A DNA stretch of 57,901 nucleotides from Xenorhabdus griffiniae. Lineage in GTDB: Bacteria; Pseudomonadota; Gammaproteobacteria; Enterobacterales; Enterobacteriaceae. Below, piece by piece: positions 35,023 to 46,295 of the stretch. How positions within the stretch are numbered: the stretch's first letter is position 1; every line of letters begins with the position of its first letter. Made by a program: the position numbers and the translations under genes. The stretch spans positions 1-57,901 of the forward strand of contig NZ_LDNM01000117.1 of assembly GCF_001028135.1 (NCBI RefSeq). The letters are read 5' to 3'. The notes under the pieces were generated by a model. The model saw only the letters and a program-made list of their open reading frames with translations. It did not search any database and was not told where the DNA came from.

Positions 35023-36181
35023 TCCTTATCCTGTACCTGATTATCGGGTTGCATCACTACAAATTTTACAGAATGTAGATGCTTTTGCTCGTCAGGGGCA
35101 TCGTGTTTTCCTGATTACCCCAAAAGGCCAAAGCCAGGTTGAGGAGATTCTTGGCAGGTCATTGCCACCTTCTGTGGAGCTAATTGCCCTGCACGATATA
35201 CGCAGAAAATGGTATTTTCCGCTAAATACTCAGAAACTGTTTTATTTGCAAGTTTCGCGCTGGCTTAAAGAGCATCAAGTTGATGCCCTTTTTACCCGCA
35301 ATATTAAAATGGCGAATTACCTGTTGTGTAATCATCCAGATACTCCTCATTTCTTTGAAAGCCATGAAGTATTTTCTCAGTCTTTTAGGGAATCCCATGA
35401 TTTGCTCAATCGTAGAAACCAACGTAAGTATCATAAACTGAGAAAAATTGAGCAGCAGGTTTATGCGGATTCTAAGGTTGTTTTTGCCCTTACTTCACTA
35501 TTACGAGAAGATATTTATAAGCAATACGGTGTCAAAACACCGATTGTTGTGGCTCCCGATGGGGTTGATATGCTGGCAGTTGAATCGGTTAAGCAGACAA
35601 TTACCGGCAACGATGACAGCAATACTCTTCCTAAAAAGGTACTTTATTTGGGCAGTTTACATCGTTGGAAAGGTATCCCAACGGTAATGAAAGCCATGTC
35701 TTACCTGGATAACGTTGAACTGAATATTGCTGGTGGCACTACTGAACAAATTGAGCGATTGCGGCAGACGGCTAAACAGATTGGTGTCAATGATAAAATT
35801 AATTTCCTTGGTTTTGTCCAACCTAGAAAACGCTTTCAGGTTATTGCGGGTAGTGATATTTGTGTTCTGCCATTGACGAAAACCAGTATTGGCAGTCGCT
35901 ATACCTCTCCTCTCAAGCTTTTTGAATATATGGCTATGGGTAAGCCTGTAGTTATTTCTGATTTTCCTTCCATTCGTGATGCCGTTGATGAAAATGCAGT
36001 AAATTTTGCTGATAGTGAAGATGCAGCGAGTTTTGCTGAACAAATTCAATGGCTGATTCATCATCCCGCTGAAATGATGGCTAAAGTTGACTATTCCCAA
36101 CGGCTGGTTGCAGAACGTTTTAACTGGGATCAGCGTGCGAAGTTAATTATGGGCGTGATAGCGGAAAGATTGTCTCAGTGA
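35003..36181 (+). CDS. GT4-family glycosyltransferase (LPS locus)
   Basis: 392 residues. N-terminus KIAYIDPYPVPDYRVASLQI; middle FFESHEVFSQSFRESHDLLN; C-terminal YLGSLHRWKGIPTVMKAM, GFVQPRKRFQVIAGSDICVL and SRYTSPLKLFEYMAMGKPVV, the EX7E-like region with LKLFEYMA in place of the first Glu segment. It overlaps the upstream glycosyltransferase by 20 bp, the tightest coupling in the block. It is the last gene before mutM. Confidence 0.85.
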   Translation: MKIAYIDPYPVPDYRVASLQILQNVDAFARQGHRVFLITPKGQSQVEEILGRSLPPSVELIALHDIRRKWYFPLNTQKLFYLQVSRWLKEHQVDALFTRNIKMANYLLCNHPDTPHFFESHEVFSQSFRESHDLLNRRNQRKYHKLRKIEQQVYADSKVVFALTSLLREDIYKQYGVKTPIVVAPDGVDMLAVESVKQTITGNDDSNTLPKKVLYLGSLHRWKGIPTVMKAMSYLDNVELNIAGGTTEQIERLRQTAKQIGVNDKINFLGFVQPRKRFQVIAGSDICVLPLTKTSIGSRYTSPLKLFEYMAMGKPVVISDFPSIRDAVDENAVNFADSEDAASFAEQIQWLIHHPAEMMAKVDYSQRLVAERFNWDQRAKLIMGVIAERLSQ

Positions 36182-36304
36182 ATATCTTGCCCTGTTATCT
36201 CAATTAAATCTGGCTGCAAATGATACATGAAAACGGTATTGTAATCGGCTCAGATGCAATATTCTCAGAAACAATATCGTAGATAACATATTCAAGGGGT
36301 GGGT

Positions 36305-37114
36305 ATGCCGGAACTACCAGAGGTGGAAACCAGTCGCAGGGGGATTGAACCTCACCTGGTTGGAAATGTGATCCAATATGCTGAGGTCAGAAATTCACGT
36401 TTGCGCTGGCCTGTTTCTGCACAAATCATGGCGCTTTCAGACAGGCCTGTGCTGAGTGTCCAACGGCGGGCGAAATACTTATTGCTTGAGTTGCCGGAGG
36501 GCTGGATTATTATCCACTTAGGAATGTCTGGTAGCTTGCGTGTCTTGTTGGATGAACAACCCCCGGCAAAGCATGATCATGTCGATTTGGTTATGGCTGA
36601 TGGTAAAATTCTCCGGTATACCGATCCCCGACGTTTTGGGGCATGGTTATGGAGCGACACTCTTGATGAGTGCTCTGTACTTGCTCATTTAGGTCCTGAA
36701 CCTCTTTCTGATCAATTTGATGGTGAATACCTTTACACGGTTTCCCGCAACAAAAAAATGGCTGTCAAACCTTGGTTGATGGATAACAAAGTTGTGGTTG
36801 GGGTTGGGAATATCTATGCCAACGAAGCGTTGTTCGTTGCTCATATCCTGCCTGAACGTCCGGTGAATTCATTAACGCAGCAAGAAGCCTATCTCTTGGC
36901 CGATATAATCAAACAGATTTTACGTCGTTCCATTGAGCAAGGTGGTACGACCCTGAAGGATTTTCTGCAATCTGATGGCAAACCGGGATATTTTGCTCAG
37001 GAGTTGTTTGTCTACGGCAAGAAAGGTGAACTTTGTCCCGTATGTGGTGAGAAAATCGAGTGTGTAAAATTGGGGCAACGCAGTACATTTTTCTGTCGTC
37101 AGTGCCAGCATTAA
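36305..37114 (+). CDS. mutM: Formamidopyrimidine-DNA glycosylase
   Basis: 269 residues. The enzyme excises 8-oxoguanine using its N-terminal Pro, so the start must give [13 protein letters not shown]; this fixes the ATG at 36305 although the frame opens two codons earlier. The conserved Lys of the LGMSGSLR region, [20 protein letters not shown] (H2TH) and the C-terminal zinc finger CPVCG...FFCRQCQH are all present. It is convergent with coaD, as in E. coli. Confidence 0.98.
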   Translation: MPELPEVETSRRGIEPHLVGNVIQYAEVRNSRLRWPVSAQIMALSDRPVLSVQRRAKYLLLELPEGWIIIHLGMSGSLRVLLDEQPPAKHDHVDLVMADGKILRYTDPRRFGAWLWSDTLDECSVLAHLGPEPLSDQFDGEYLYTVSRNKKMAVKPWLMDNKVVVGVGNIYANEALFVAHILPERPVNSLTQQEAYLLADIIKQILRRSIEQGGTTLKDFLQSDGKPGYFAQELFVYGKKGELCPVCGEKIECVKLGQRSTFFCRQCQH

Positions 37115-37122
37115 ACGGATTG

Positions 37123-37143
37123 GGGGCAGAGGATAATTGCCCC
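37123..37143. terminator. Short hairpin between mutM and coaD
   Basis: GGGGCA (37123-37128) pairs with TGCCCC (37138-37143) in the 38-bp convergent gap. It has no T run, so it is a weak candidate for a shared terminator. Confidence 0.5.
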
Positions 37144-37152
37144 GCCTGATTA

Positions 37153-38410
<1,258 letters not shown>

Positions 38411-38411
<1 letters not shown>

Positions 38412-39688
38412 CAATGGCTCCTTGGCGGGAGGTAAGGTTCCAGTAATTTTAGCAAACGTTGAAGTGCCCCTTGGTTTTCATGCAGGACTTCTGCGGCGTG
38501 GTGGCCGTAATAGCGTCGGTAATCTTCGTCTGTCAGCAGGCTATTGATAGCTGAACTTAATGATGGGCTATCCGTAACAGTAATCAATCCATCCGCTTTA
38601 TGCAGTTTGGCACAAATATCTTTAAAGTTGAATGTGTGTGGACCCATGATAACAGGAATGGCATGGGCCGCCGCTTCCAGTGGGTTATGTCCTCCGCGTT
38701 CTATCAGGCTCCCTCCGACAAAAGCCAGATCAGCGATACCATACAGGAGCATCAATTCGCCCATCGTATCGCCAATCACCACTTGCACATTAGTGTCAGG
38801 AATAGTGCCAGCACTGCGTAGTATCGCGTTTAATCCCGCTTTTTGGGTTAACTCAGCGGCCTTACCAAAACGTTCAGGATGGCGGGGTACTAGAATCAAC
38901 AGCAGATCAGGAAATTGTTTAAGCAATTTGCAATGCGCATCCAGAATTATCGTTTCTTCCCCATCATGGGTGCTGGTTGCTATCCATACAGGGCGATGAG
39001 GTGCCCATTGGCGGCGCAATGTGACGGCTTTTGCCGCGAGTTCTGGTGTAACAGAGATATCGAACTTAAGGCTACCCGTCACGGAGAGTTGGGAACGTCT
39101 CAAACCCAATTCGATAAAGCGGTCACCATCTTCCTGAGTTTGTGCGGCGATCAACGTGATTTTATTTAAAATGGTTTTGATAAAGCTGCTAATTTTCTGA
39201 TATCCCTCCGCAGAGCGGGCAGATAGCCTTGCGTTGGCGATAACCAGCGGGATTTCCCGTTGACGTAACTGGGTAATCAGGTTCGGCCATAGTTCGGTTT
39301 CCATAATGATCACTAACTTGGGATTGACGTGATCCAGAAAACGTTTCATTGAACCTGGCAGGTCATAGGGAAGATAGACATGGTTAACATCATTGCCGAG
39401 GGCAGACAGAACCCTTTCAGAACCTGTCGGTGTCATGGTTGTTATCGTAATGGGTAAAAAAGGGTAATGGTGCCGCAAGATCCGTACGAGCGGAATGGCC
39501 GCCAATGTCTCTCCAACAGAAACGGAATGCAGTAAGATCCCACCGGGTGCCACCTTTTTAGCGCAGAAGCCATAGCGTTCTCCCCAGCGTTTGCGGTACG
39601 CAGGCGACTTACGGCTGCGTAGCAGCAGACGTAACCAGATAATGGGTTGGATAAGGTAGAGAAGTACCTGATATAAGCGAAGCAACAT
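38411..39688 (-). CDS. waaA: Kdo transferase
   Basis: 425 residues. It attaches Kdo residues to lipid IVA at the cytoplasmic face of the inner membrane. An N-terminal membrane anchor ([20 protein letters not shown]) precedes [11 protein letters not shown] and [18 protein letters not shown] with the catalytic Glu. [12 protein letters not shown] and [20 protein letters not shown] follow in the C-terminal half. It is the first gene of waaA-waaE-coaD and overlaps waaE by one base. Confidence 0.98.
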
Positions 39689-39792
39689 TCTATCAAATTC
39701 ACTGACATAGACTGCGGATATAGTACCACATTGGCTTGAAGAAAGTGTGTAAAATGAAGTTTCCCTTGAACCATATTTTGGTGTTCTGTGGG

Positions 39793-40896
39793 CTATTTTT
39801 CTATTAATTCAATATATTGCTTCTGTATATTGTTTGCCTCAAATTTTTCATACAGTTCATCTGTAATTTGTGGGGGCGTATCGTAAGCAAGCTGTATTTT
39901 TTCGGCCAAAGAATCTACGTCTAGTTTAGACAGATAGTTTTTCAGTTGATCTGTCATTATCTCTCTAACACCACCAGGGCAATCAGTACTGACAATAGGA
40001 GTATGGCAAATTAATGCTTCGATTAATACTGTCGGTAATCCCTCACTATCTGAACTTATCACAACCGCTTTTGCTTCATTGATTATGGGATGTGGATTGG
40101 GGTGAAAGCCAGCCAAAATAACGTTATCATCTAACCCATGCTCATGAATTTTTACTTTAAGATACCTTTCTATTTCTTTGGAACCTTGCCCAACAATAAT
40201 TAGCTTGCATGGGAGATTTGTCTTTGCAAAGGCACCTATTAATCGGTCTTGACGTTTTACTTGATGTAAGCGCCCGACATGCAGAATGTAATTCAATCCG
40301 TGATAAGGATTGGTTTCTGATGCCTGTGCTTTTATTTTTTCAAAATCAAAGGGATTGTAGATGGTTTTTATCTGCTTGGGCTGTATCCCGATATTGCTTA
40401 GTAGATCATGACTAACAGCCTCGGAAACGCAGATAATTTTTTTATTTTTATAAACTTTTTTTATCTTTTTCTTTTTAATCCAAAAAGAAAAGCCACTCTT
40501 ATTGCTTAAGTAGGATTGAGAGTAAATGCCATGAATACAATGCCATACATTACAATTTCTCAAGGCTTTGGATTTTACTACGATACGGTCGGTTTTATGT
40601 AGATTGGATATGACAAGAGCAGGTTTACCTTTTTGTTGGAAAAGCTTAAATAAAACTTTATCCATTGCTTTAGCTCTGCGGCTTATCTCATTGAGTTTTC
40701 TGAGTAGCCCTCGATAGTCATCTGGGCTGACGATGTAATGAATATCTTCTGGGATGGTGTAATCTAATTGAGTATTGAGTGAAAGTAATGAAATTTGGTA
40801 GTTTGATTTACTCAGACCTGCCGCAAGGCGAAGGGTAACATTTTCAGCTCCTCCTCCGGGTAATCCATCAATAATAAAAAGGATATGTTCTTTCAC
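39793..40896 (-). CDS. wabH: WabH-like GT4 glycosyltransferase of LPS outer core
   Basis: 367 residues, GT-B fold: HILFIIDGLPGGGAENVTLR at the N-terminus, VISNLHKTDRIVVKSKALRN, then NYILHVGRLHQVKRQDRLIG and SDSEGLPTVLIEALICHTPI (EX7E). From memory it follows Klebsiella WabH, a GlcNAc transferase of the core. The sugar may differ here. It starts at a GTG that overlaps the wabG-like stop as GTGA and is last in the waaQ-wabG-wabH-like operon. A central run of Lys (SFWIKKKKIKKVYKNKKI) is AT-driven. Confidence 0.75.
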   Translation of the reverse strand: MKEHILFIIDGLPGGGAENVTLRLAAGLSKSNYQISLLSLNTQLDYTIPEDIHYIVSPDDYRGLLRKLNEISRRAKAMDKVLFKLFQQKGKPALVISNLHKTDRIVVKSKALRNCNVWHCIHGIYSQSYLSNKSGFSFWIKKKKIKKVYKNKKIICVSEAVSHDLLSNIGIQPKQIKTIYNPFDFEKIKAQASETNPYHGLNYILHVGRLHQVKRQDRLIGAFAKTNLPCKLIIVGQGSKEIERYLKVKIHEHGLDDNVILAGFHPNPHPIINEAKAVVISSDSEGLPTVLIEALICHTPIVSTDCPGGVREIMTDQLKNYLSKLDVDSLAEKIQLAYDTPPQITDELYEKFEANNIQKQYIELIEK

Positions 40897-42023
40897 TGTG
40901 TTAAAACTCGTTGATAAAGATCAATTAATTGTTTGGATAAATTTTCAGGTGTTGCAGCGATTATTTGGTTTCTGGCGGCAATAGACATGTTGGTTCCGAA
41001 TATGTTATCAGGAATGTCATAAACAGCATCCCTTAATTTTTCAATATCTAATGCATCACAGATAAAACCATTCTTCCCTTCGGTGACAAATTCTGCCCCA
41101 CCACATGTTGTGCTAGTAATGACGGGCAAACCACTGGCCATAGCTTCAAGGATCACATTAGGAAAGGGATCATATAGTGTCGGCAGTAGTAAAGCATCAG
41201 ACAACTGGTAAAAGGGCAATGTATTTTTTTGTAACCCCATGAAACGGACGCGATAAGTACACCCCAGCGTATTTGTCAGCGCCTGATACTTTTTCTGCTC
41301 TTTGTCTTTACCAATAACTAATAGATAGCTATCTGTCTTTGCGATGGCCTGGATTGCCGCAGATAATCCTTTTCGCTCAAAACCAGAACCAACATAAACT
41401 AAGCATCTTGCTGTTACGGGGATTTGATATTGTTGTCTAAGTTGTAGACGGGTTTGCTCATCAGCAGGAAAGAACTTTGTATTATCGATTGAGTTATATA
41501 TAACAGTGATTTTATCTTCGGCTACACCAAATTCTTCGATAATTTCCCTTTTTATCATTTCAGCGTTACAAATCACTTTTTTTAAGGCCGGATCTGCATA
41601 CATTTCTGCCTCAGCATTCATAACATAGCGGTGATACCTATCATTTAACAACCAGCGTGCTTTCCATGTTGGTAAGATACGGGTTCTTTGATGTAACCAG
41701 CGCTTATGGACGCCATCTCCGGCCCGATAAATATCACAGCCAGCAATGCGTTCATGGCTTTGAACCAAATCAAATTGTGCTTTTTGCCATAATTGCCGTG
41801 CTGATTTGGCAAAACCGCTTTCGCGGCTAATTCTTCCATATTTAATGGGATCACACAGGTGGATATGCCAATTGGGGGTACTTGCACCTTGCCAAGAGCG
41901 TGTAATAACATTCAGTTCAAGCTGTTGGTGCTCTAGAGCTTCCAAAGCTCTTGAAATAAAACGTTCAGCACCTCCATCTGGACGATACTTTTGACGGACA
42001 ATGGCTAAACGTAATGGTTTCAT
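40893..42023 (-). CDS. wabG: WabG-like GT4 glycosyltransferase (galacturonosyltransferase type)
   Basis: About 376 residues. LRLAIVRQKYRPDGGAERFI, VQSHERIAGCDIYRAGDGVH, YVGSGFERKGLSAAIQAIA and LYDPFPNVILEAMASGLPVI follow the enteric WaaG/WabG type. In Klebsiella WabG puts galacturonic acid on heptose II. The frame is open for 24 codons upstream, but the ATG at 42023 overlaps the waaQ stop as ATGA and gives the family start, so I use it. Negative charge on the core would matter for membrane integrity and antimicrobial peptides. Confidence 0.82.
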   Translation of the reverse strand: MKPLRLAIVRQKYRPDGGAERFISRALEALEHQQLELNVITRSWQGASTPNWHIHLCDPIKYGRISRESGFAKSARQLWQKAQFDLVQSHERIAGCDIYRAGDGVHKRWLHQRTRILPTWKARWLLNDRYHRYVMNAEAEMYADPALKKVICNAEMIKREIIEEFGVAEDKITVIYNSIDNTKFFPADEQTRLQLRQQYQIPVTARCLVYVGSGFERKGLSAAIQAIAKTDSYLLVIGKDKEQKKYQALTNTLGCTYRVRFMGLQKNTLPFYQLSDALLLPTLYDPFPNVILEAMASGLPVITSTTCGGAEFVTEGKNGFICDALDIEKLRDAVYDIPDNIFGTNMSIAARNQIIAATPENLSKQLIDLYQRVLTQ

Positions 42024-43090
42024 GAAATATATTTCCTTGCTGCTGAAATGACGACATCTGTGGGTATCAGATCTAAGTAGCGTTCGTTTGTACAAGTTTT
42101 TATATCATCTGGGTGTGGAATATTGCCATAATCGCCAGCCCAAATCACCTCACCAACCGATTGCCAGGGTTTCCAAAATGTCAGTTTGGATGGACCGAAC
42201 AATGCAATGCAGGGCGTTTTTAGGGCTGCGGCCATATGCATTGGTACTGAATCTACGCCAATGAATAATTTAGCATGATCAATCAAAGCGGCAAGTTTGG
42301 GTAATGTTAATTTTCCCGCCAGAGAAAGAATGTTCTTTTTATCATCAGGGCAGTGTGACAAGATGGTGTTTACCATTTCCAATTCCTTTTGGTCTGGTCC
42401 AGCAGTAATGATAATGCTATGCCCATCTTTTTGTAGTGAAGTAATCACTTGTGCCATTTTTTTTTCATCCCAACACTTAAAAAACCATCGAGATGTGGGT
42501 TGAACAACGACATATCTTTCTGAAAATCCATACTTAGAACGTGTTTGCATTATCCATTTTAAATCGTCTTCACTATAACTCATTGTTACTTTTGTGATAA
42601 TTGAATTAAGTTGCAATGGCTTTAGGATAGAAAGATTTTGTTCTACTGTATGTAATGAATCATGGTTATCTGTTGGTACAACCTCAGTATGACATAAACT
42701 CCATTTCCAATTTTGTCGTTTAGGGAAACTAAGGGCCAGGCGGATAGATGCGCCGGTAAAACGGGAAATAAATGCACTTCTCCATTGGTCGGCAAGGTTG
42801 ATTACTAAATCATAATGCTGCTGTCTCAATGTCTTAAGCAGAGTCCACTCATGTAATAATTTTTTCCTTGTGTCCAGCTGCCTCCACGTGCGGTCTATAG
42901 AAAAAATACGGGAAATCTCTGCTAAATTTTCCAGCATCGGTGAGGTTTCTTGATAAAGGAGAACATCAATTTTTGCATCTGGATAGTGGAGAGTAAGTGT
43001 GCTGATCACCGGAGTTATCAGTAACATATCTCCATGATGTTGTAATTTAATCAACAGAATGCGTTTGATTTTATTATTTTTTGGGATCAT
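42020..43090 (-). CDS. waaQ: WaaQ: heptosyltransferase III (GT9)
   Basis: 356 residues. GT9 motifs: RILLIKLQHHGDMLLITPVI, VQPTSRWFFKCWDEKKMAQV, KLFIGVDSVPMHMAAALKTP and CIALFGPSKLTFWKPW, all typical of WaaQ, which adds the branch heptose to heptose II. It is first in the operon waaQ-wabG-wabH. I looked for the RfaH ops element GGCGGTAG in the 200 bp upstream and did not find it. Confidence 0.92.
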   Translation of the reverse strand: MIPKNNKIKRILLIKLQHHGDMLLITPVISTLTLHYPDAKIDVLLYQETSPMLENLAEISRIFSIDRTWRQLDTRKKLLHEWTLLKTLRQQHYDLVINLADQWRSAFISRFTGASIRLALSFPKRQNWKWSLCHTEVVPTDNHDSLHTVEQNLSILKPLQLNSIITKVTMSYSEDDLKWIMQTRSKYGFSERYVVVQPTSRWFFKCWDEKKMAQVITSLQKDGHSIIITAGPDQKELEMVNTILSHCPDDKKNILSLAGKLTLPKLAALIDHAKLFIGVDSVPMHMAAALKTPCIALFGPSKLTFWKPWQSVGEVIWAGDYGNIPHPDDIKTCTNERYLDLIPTDVVISAARKYIS

Positions 43091-43308
43091 TTGTTGGGTT
43101 CTTTAGCATATCGAGGTATACGATGATCTTAATGTAAAAATCATAGCGTGGCATCTTAAGTACACCAACCAAGAATAGTACTAGATAGGGTTTATATTCA
43201 ATCAGATAGATAAGAATCATATAGGCAATCGGTATTCTCTAATTGCGCTCTTTGTTTGCTATGCGTACCATTAGGACAATTATCATCGTCACGTTTTGGT
43301 GTATATCA

Positions 43309-44271
43309 ATGTCATTACCCGCTTTTATTATCACGATCGACACCGAAGGTGATGATCTATGGCAAAATAGTGGTCAGATCTCAACAAAAAACACGCATTA
43401 TTTGCCAAGGTTTCAGAATCTCTGTGAGCGTTTTGGCTTCAAACCCGTTTGGTTAACTAACTATGAAATGGCAATGGATGGTAGCTATATCGAATTTGCC
43501 AAGGATGTGATCGCCAGAAATACGGGTGAAATCGGTATGCATTTGCATGCCTGGAATAGTCCACCTATTGTCCCTCTTACTGATGATGATATGCACTATA
43601 AACCATATCTGATTGAGTATCCTAAAGATCAGATTAAAGCAAAAGTTGATTTAATGACCCATCTTTTGGAAGATAAGCTCCAGACTAAAATGTTAAGCCA
43701 CCGTGCTGGGCGCTGGGCATTTAATGAGTATTACGCACAATTATTAGTGGAATATGGATATCAAGTAGATTGTTCTGTTACACCAAAAGTTAATTGGAAC
43801 TTTACCAAAGGTGATCCTAATGGAAATGGTGGAACAGATTATAGCCGTTTTCCTGATCATGCTTATTTTATGGATTTGCAGGATATTTCCAAAGAAGGAC
43901 ATTCTCCGTTATTGCAAGTCCCTATGAGTATTCAATATAAGCACTCTGCGGTTATGAACTTTATTAAGCAGAAATATGATCGATTGAGAGGAAAACAGCG
44001 TTCTCCATCGGTTAATTGGCTGAGATCAAAAGGCGGAAATTTGGCACAGATGAAAACCGTTGTCCAACAAACTTTGTCTAATGGCAGTGACTATGTTGAA
44101 TTTATGTTGCATTCATCTGAGTTTATGCCTGGTGGAAGCCCAACGTTTAAGAGTGAAGAGCAAATTGAACAGCTTTATCAGGATTTGGAAGGATTGTTTG
44201 AGTTTTTGAAGCCACTGGTGCAGGGGATGACACTGAAAGAGTATTATCAATTTAAATTAAAAGAAGGTTAA
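43309..44271 (+). CDS. walW: WalW-type polysaccharide deacetylase-like protein
   Basis: About 320 residues with a NodB-type (CE4) fold: PAFIITIDTEGDDLWQNSGQ (Asp pair), EIGMHLHAWNSPP (His pair for the metal) and LSHRAGRWAFNEYY (Arg/Trp). It should deacetylate an N-acetylated sugar of the LPS core, perhaps the GlcNAc placed by WabH. Both in-frame upstream starts (TTG 43243, ATG 43261) would add a hydrophobic stretch but lack a ribosome-binding site; 43309 has GGTG 7 nt upstream and gives a family-like start. It is divergent from waaQ. Confidence 0.8.
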   Translation: MSLPAFIITIDTEGDDLWQNSGQISTKNTHYLPRFQNLCERFGFKPVWLTNYEMAMDGSYIEFAKDVIARNTGEIGMHLHAWNSPPIVPLTDDDMHYKPYLIEYPKDQIKAKVDLMTHLLEDKLQTKMLSHRAGRWAFNEYYAQLLVEYGYQVDCSVTPKVNWNFTKGDPNGNGGTDYSRFPDHAYFMDLQDISKEGHSPLLQVPMSIQYKHSAVMNFIKQKYDRLRGKQRSPSVNWLRSKGGNLAQMKTVVQQTLSNGSDYVEFMLHSSEFMPGGSPTFKSEEQIEQLYQDLEGLFEFLKPLVQGMTLKEYYQFKLKEG

Positions 44272-44351
44272 AAATTTTAATCTAGTCTATAGAAAATTAG
44301 ATGTATCATTACAATAATTATGGTTAGTTTTTTCATATAAAGGATTGTAAA

Positions 44352-45245
44352 ATGATTTATAAACTTATAGATGTTTTTAAATATAAAATAAGTAAAACAA
44401 TATATAGAAATATATGTAATAATAAAATGAAACATAATATGAGTTTTTGGCCTCACATAAAGATATCAAGAAATATCAATGGTAAAATAGATGCTGTTTT
44501 TTTCAAAAAAAAGCAGATTGATATTGCAGACTTTGAATTTTCATCAGGAAAGCCATTGATTATAATTGCTTCTGGCCCTTCTGTAATAGATATAAATGTT
44601 GATTTTTTTAATAGTGAAAAGTTTGATATTCTGGGAGTTAATGGTTCGTATAAATTATATTCATCTGTAAATTTCAAATATCATATGATAATTGATATAA
44701 CATTTGTTATAAATAGAAGTGATATTGTTTTTGATATTTTGAATGATGATTCACTAACATTATTAACAACGATGGATTGTTTGAATGAAATTTTGACCAA
44801 ACATTATTCTGTTGTGATTAAGTGTAAAATATTAATTATAGAGCATGTTGAACAACCAGTTTATGAAAAAAAGAAAGAACTATTTAATATAAAAGATGAT
44901 GAATTAGTTATAAGAGAAAATATTGCATTTTCACTTAACTTAAATAAAGGGTTCTTTGATGGCAGTACAGTAGCATATGCTGCTTTGCAAATGGCATTTT
45001 TCTTAAATTATAAAAAAATATATTTTGCTGGATTAGATATGAATAATTTTGATAAGCCAAGGTTTTATGAAAATCCAGAAGATATTCTCAGTACTGATCT
45101 AGATAAGAATTTTAAAAATATAATGGTACCTTGTTTTGAGTTGTCTTACGAGTTGGCTAAAAGGCATGGAGTTATGATTTATAATTTATCAAGATATAGT
45201 GCAATAAATTCTTTTAAAAAGATAGATTATACCACCGTCCCATAA
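44352..45245 (+). CDS. AT-rich WaaZ/DUF115-like LPS biosynthesis protein
   Basis: 297 residues. The Rossmann-like core IIIASGPSVIDINVDFF, then FDILGVNGSYKLYS and DGSTVAYAALQMAFFLNYKK IYFAGLDM are typical of the DUF115/WaaZ/GT42-like group, which handles Kdo- or sialic-acid-type sugars. A role as third-Kdo transferase (WaaZ) is plausible but not certain. The gene is far more AT-rich than its neighbours (long A and T runs, AAA/ATA/TTT codons), suggesting recent acquisition. It follows walW by 80 bp. Confidence 0.6.
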   Translation: MIYKLIDVFKYKISKTIYRNICNNKMKHNMSFWPHIKISRNINGKIDAVFFKKKQIDIADFEFSSGKPLIIIASGPSVIDINVDFFNSEKFDILGVNGSYKLYSSVNFKYHMIIDITFVINRSDIVFDILNDDSLTLLTTMDCLNEILTKHYSVVIKCKILIIEHVEQPVYEKKKELFNIKDDELVIRENIAFSLNLNKGFFDGSTVAYAALQMAFFLNYKKIYFAGLDMNNFDKPRFYENPEDILSTDLDKNFKNIMVPCFELSYELAKRHGVMIYNLSRYSAINSFKKIDYTTVP

Positions 45246-45395
45246 AATATATTGTATGGAGGATTTTTACGTGATATTAAATTTTTGATAGGAGTATAAT
45301 CGACATTTATCACCAATTTAAAATGTATTATTTTTAACAAAATGATGATTAAAATATAGTGTTAATTATTTCTAATTTTTAAGGGAATCCATTTT

Positions 45396-46295
45396 ATGGA
45401 ATTGGTCATGACACAAATAAAATCTTTTCTTTCAGGATGGAAAAAAAGCAATTTTGAACAATATAAAGAAGCACATGCTCTTTTTGGCGGATGTACATTA
45501 ACACATCCCAATATTGTATCTTTTTTGGATAAACATCTTGATGGGCAGTTTGGTTTTTATATCAAAAAAACAGCATCTGGCGTTAAGGGTGCCTGTTTTT
45601 CTTTTAAAAACAAAAAGCTGATTGAAGAAATGCAAACCAGATACCCAGTTTCATATGATGAAATTGTTTTCCCTATCGCAACAGATGTAAAATTATTTTT
45701 ACCTATAAAATCGAAGAGATTATCACCTATTCATAAAAATAATTTTATCAATACGAGTTATAGGTCTCTTTTCAGTAAGCGCCAAATCTGCCTAATCAAA
45801 GACAGTTTTTCTTATAAAACCCGCCGCAATCGTAGCAACGAGATCAATAAATTTAAGCGTGCAGGAGGAGAAATTCGCTCTTCAAGTGAATTCAGCGCAG
45901 AAGAGTTGGTGGATATTTATATCGATCTGTACCAAAAGCGCTGGAATTATAGCCACTCGGAAGAACAAAAAAAGCATCTCCTTGAAATATACACTGAGCT
46001 TCGTGAGCATATATTTGGCAATGTGCTGCTGATTAACGGCAAGCCTTGTGCTTACGATCTTGTCTTGTGGGCAGAAAGCCCCAAATGGATCTCCTTTGAT
46101 GCCATTAATGGGGGTTATGAACCTGAGTATGCCCATCTCAGCATTGGCAGTATCTTGATGTGGGTGAATATCCAAGAAGCAAAAGCACTGTGTCAGCAGC
46201 AAGACAAAACTATGCGTTACTCTTTAGGTAACCCTACGTTTGAATACAAAAATCGTTGGTGTGAAACATTCCCACTAGGCAGAGTGCTTTTTTAA
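45396..46295 (+). CDS. Mig-14-like antimicrobial peptide resistance protein
   Basis: 299 residues. Similarity that I recognise: KSFLSGWKKSNFEQYKEA at the N-terminus, a basic centre SFSYKTRRNRSNEINKFKRA, LVDIYIDLYQKRWNY, a GNAT-like C-terminal part GNVLLINGKPCAYDLVLWAE, and the ending NPTFEYKNRWC. This pattern fits the Mig-14 family, inner-membrane-associated proteins that raise resistance to cationic peptides in Salmonella. AAGGGA lies 9 nt before the chosen ATG; the ATG four codons later is also possible. The first half is AT-rich. It converges on waaC with a 21-bp overlap. Confidence 0.68.
   Translation: MELVMTQIKSFLSGWKKSNFEQYKEAHALFGGCTLTHPNIVSFLDKHLDGQFGFYIKKTASGVKGACFSFKNKKLIEEMQTRYPVSYDEIVFPIATDVKLFLPIKSKRLSPIHKNNFINTSYRSLFSKRQICLIKDSFSYKTRRNRSNEINKFKRAGGEIRSSSEFSAEELVDIYIDLYQKRWNYSHSEEQKKHLLEIYTELREHIFGNVLLINGKPCAYDLVLWAESPKWISFDAINGGYEPEYAHLSIGSILMWVNIQEAKALCQQQDKTMRYSLGNPTFEYKNRWCETFPLGRVLF

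Noticed and set aside
38544-38999. 151-codon frame antisense to waaA
   Set aside because: Shadow of a well-conserved Kdo transferase gene without start signals.
43091-43308. RfaH ops/JUMPstart element ahead of waaQ
   Set aside because: The GGCGGTAG core is not present on either strand of this gap.
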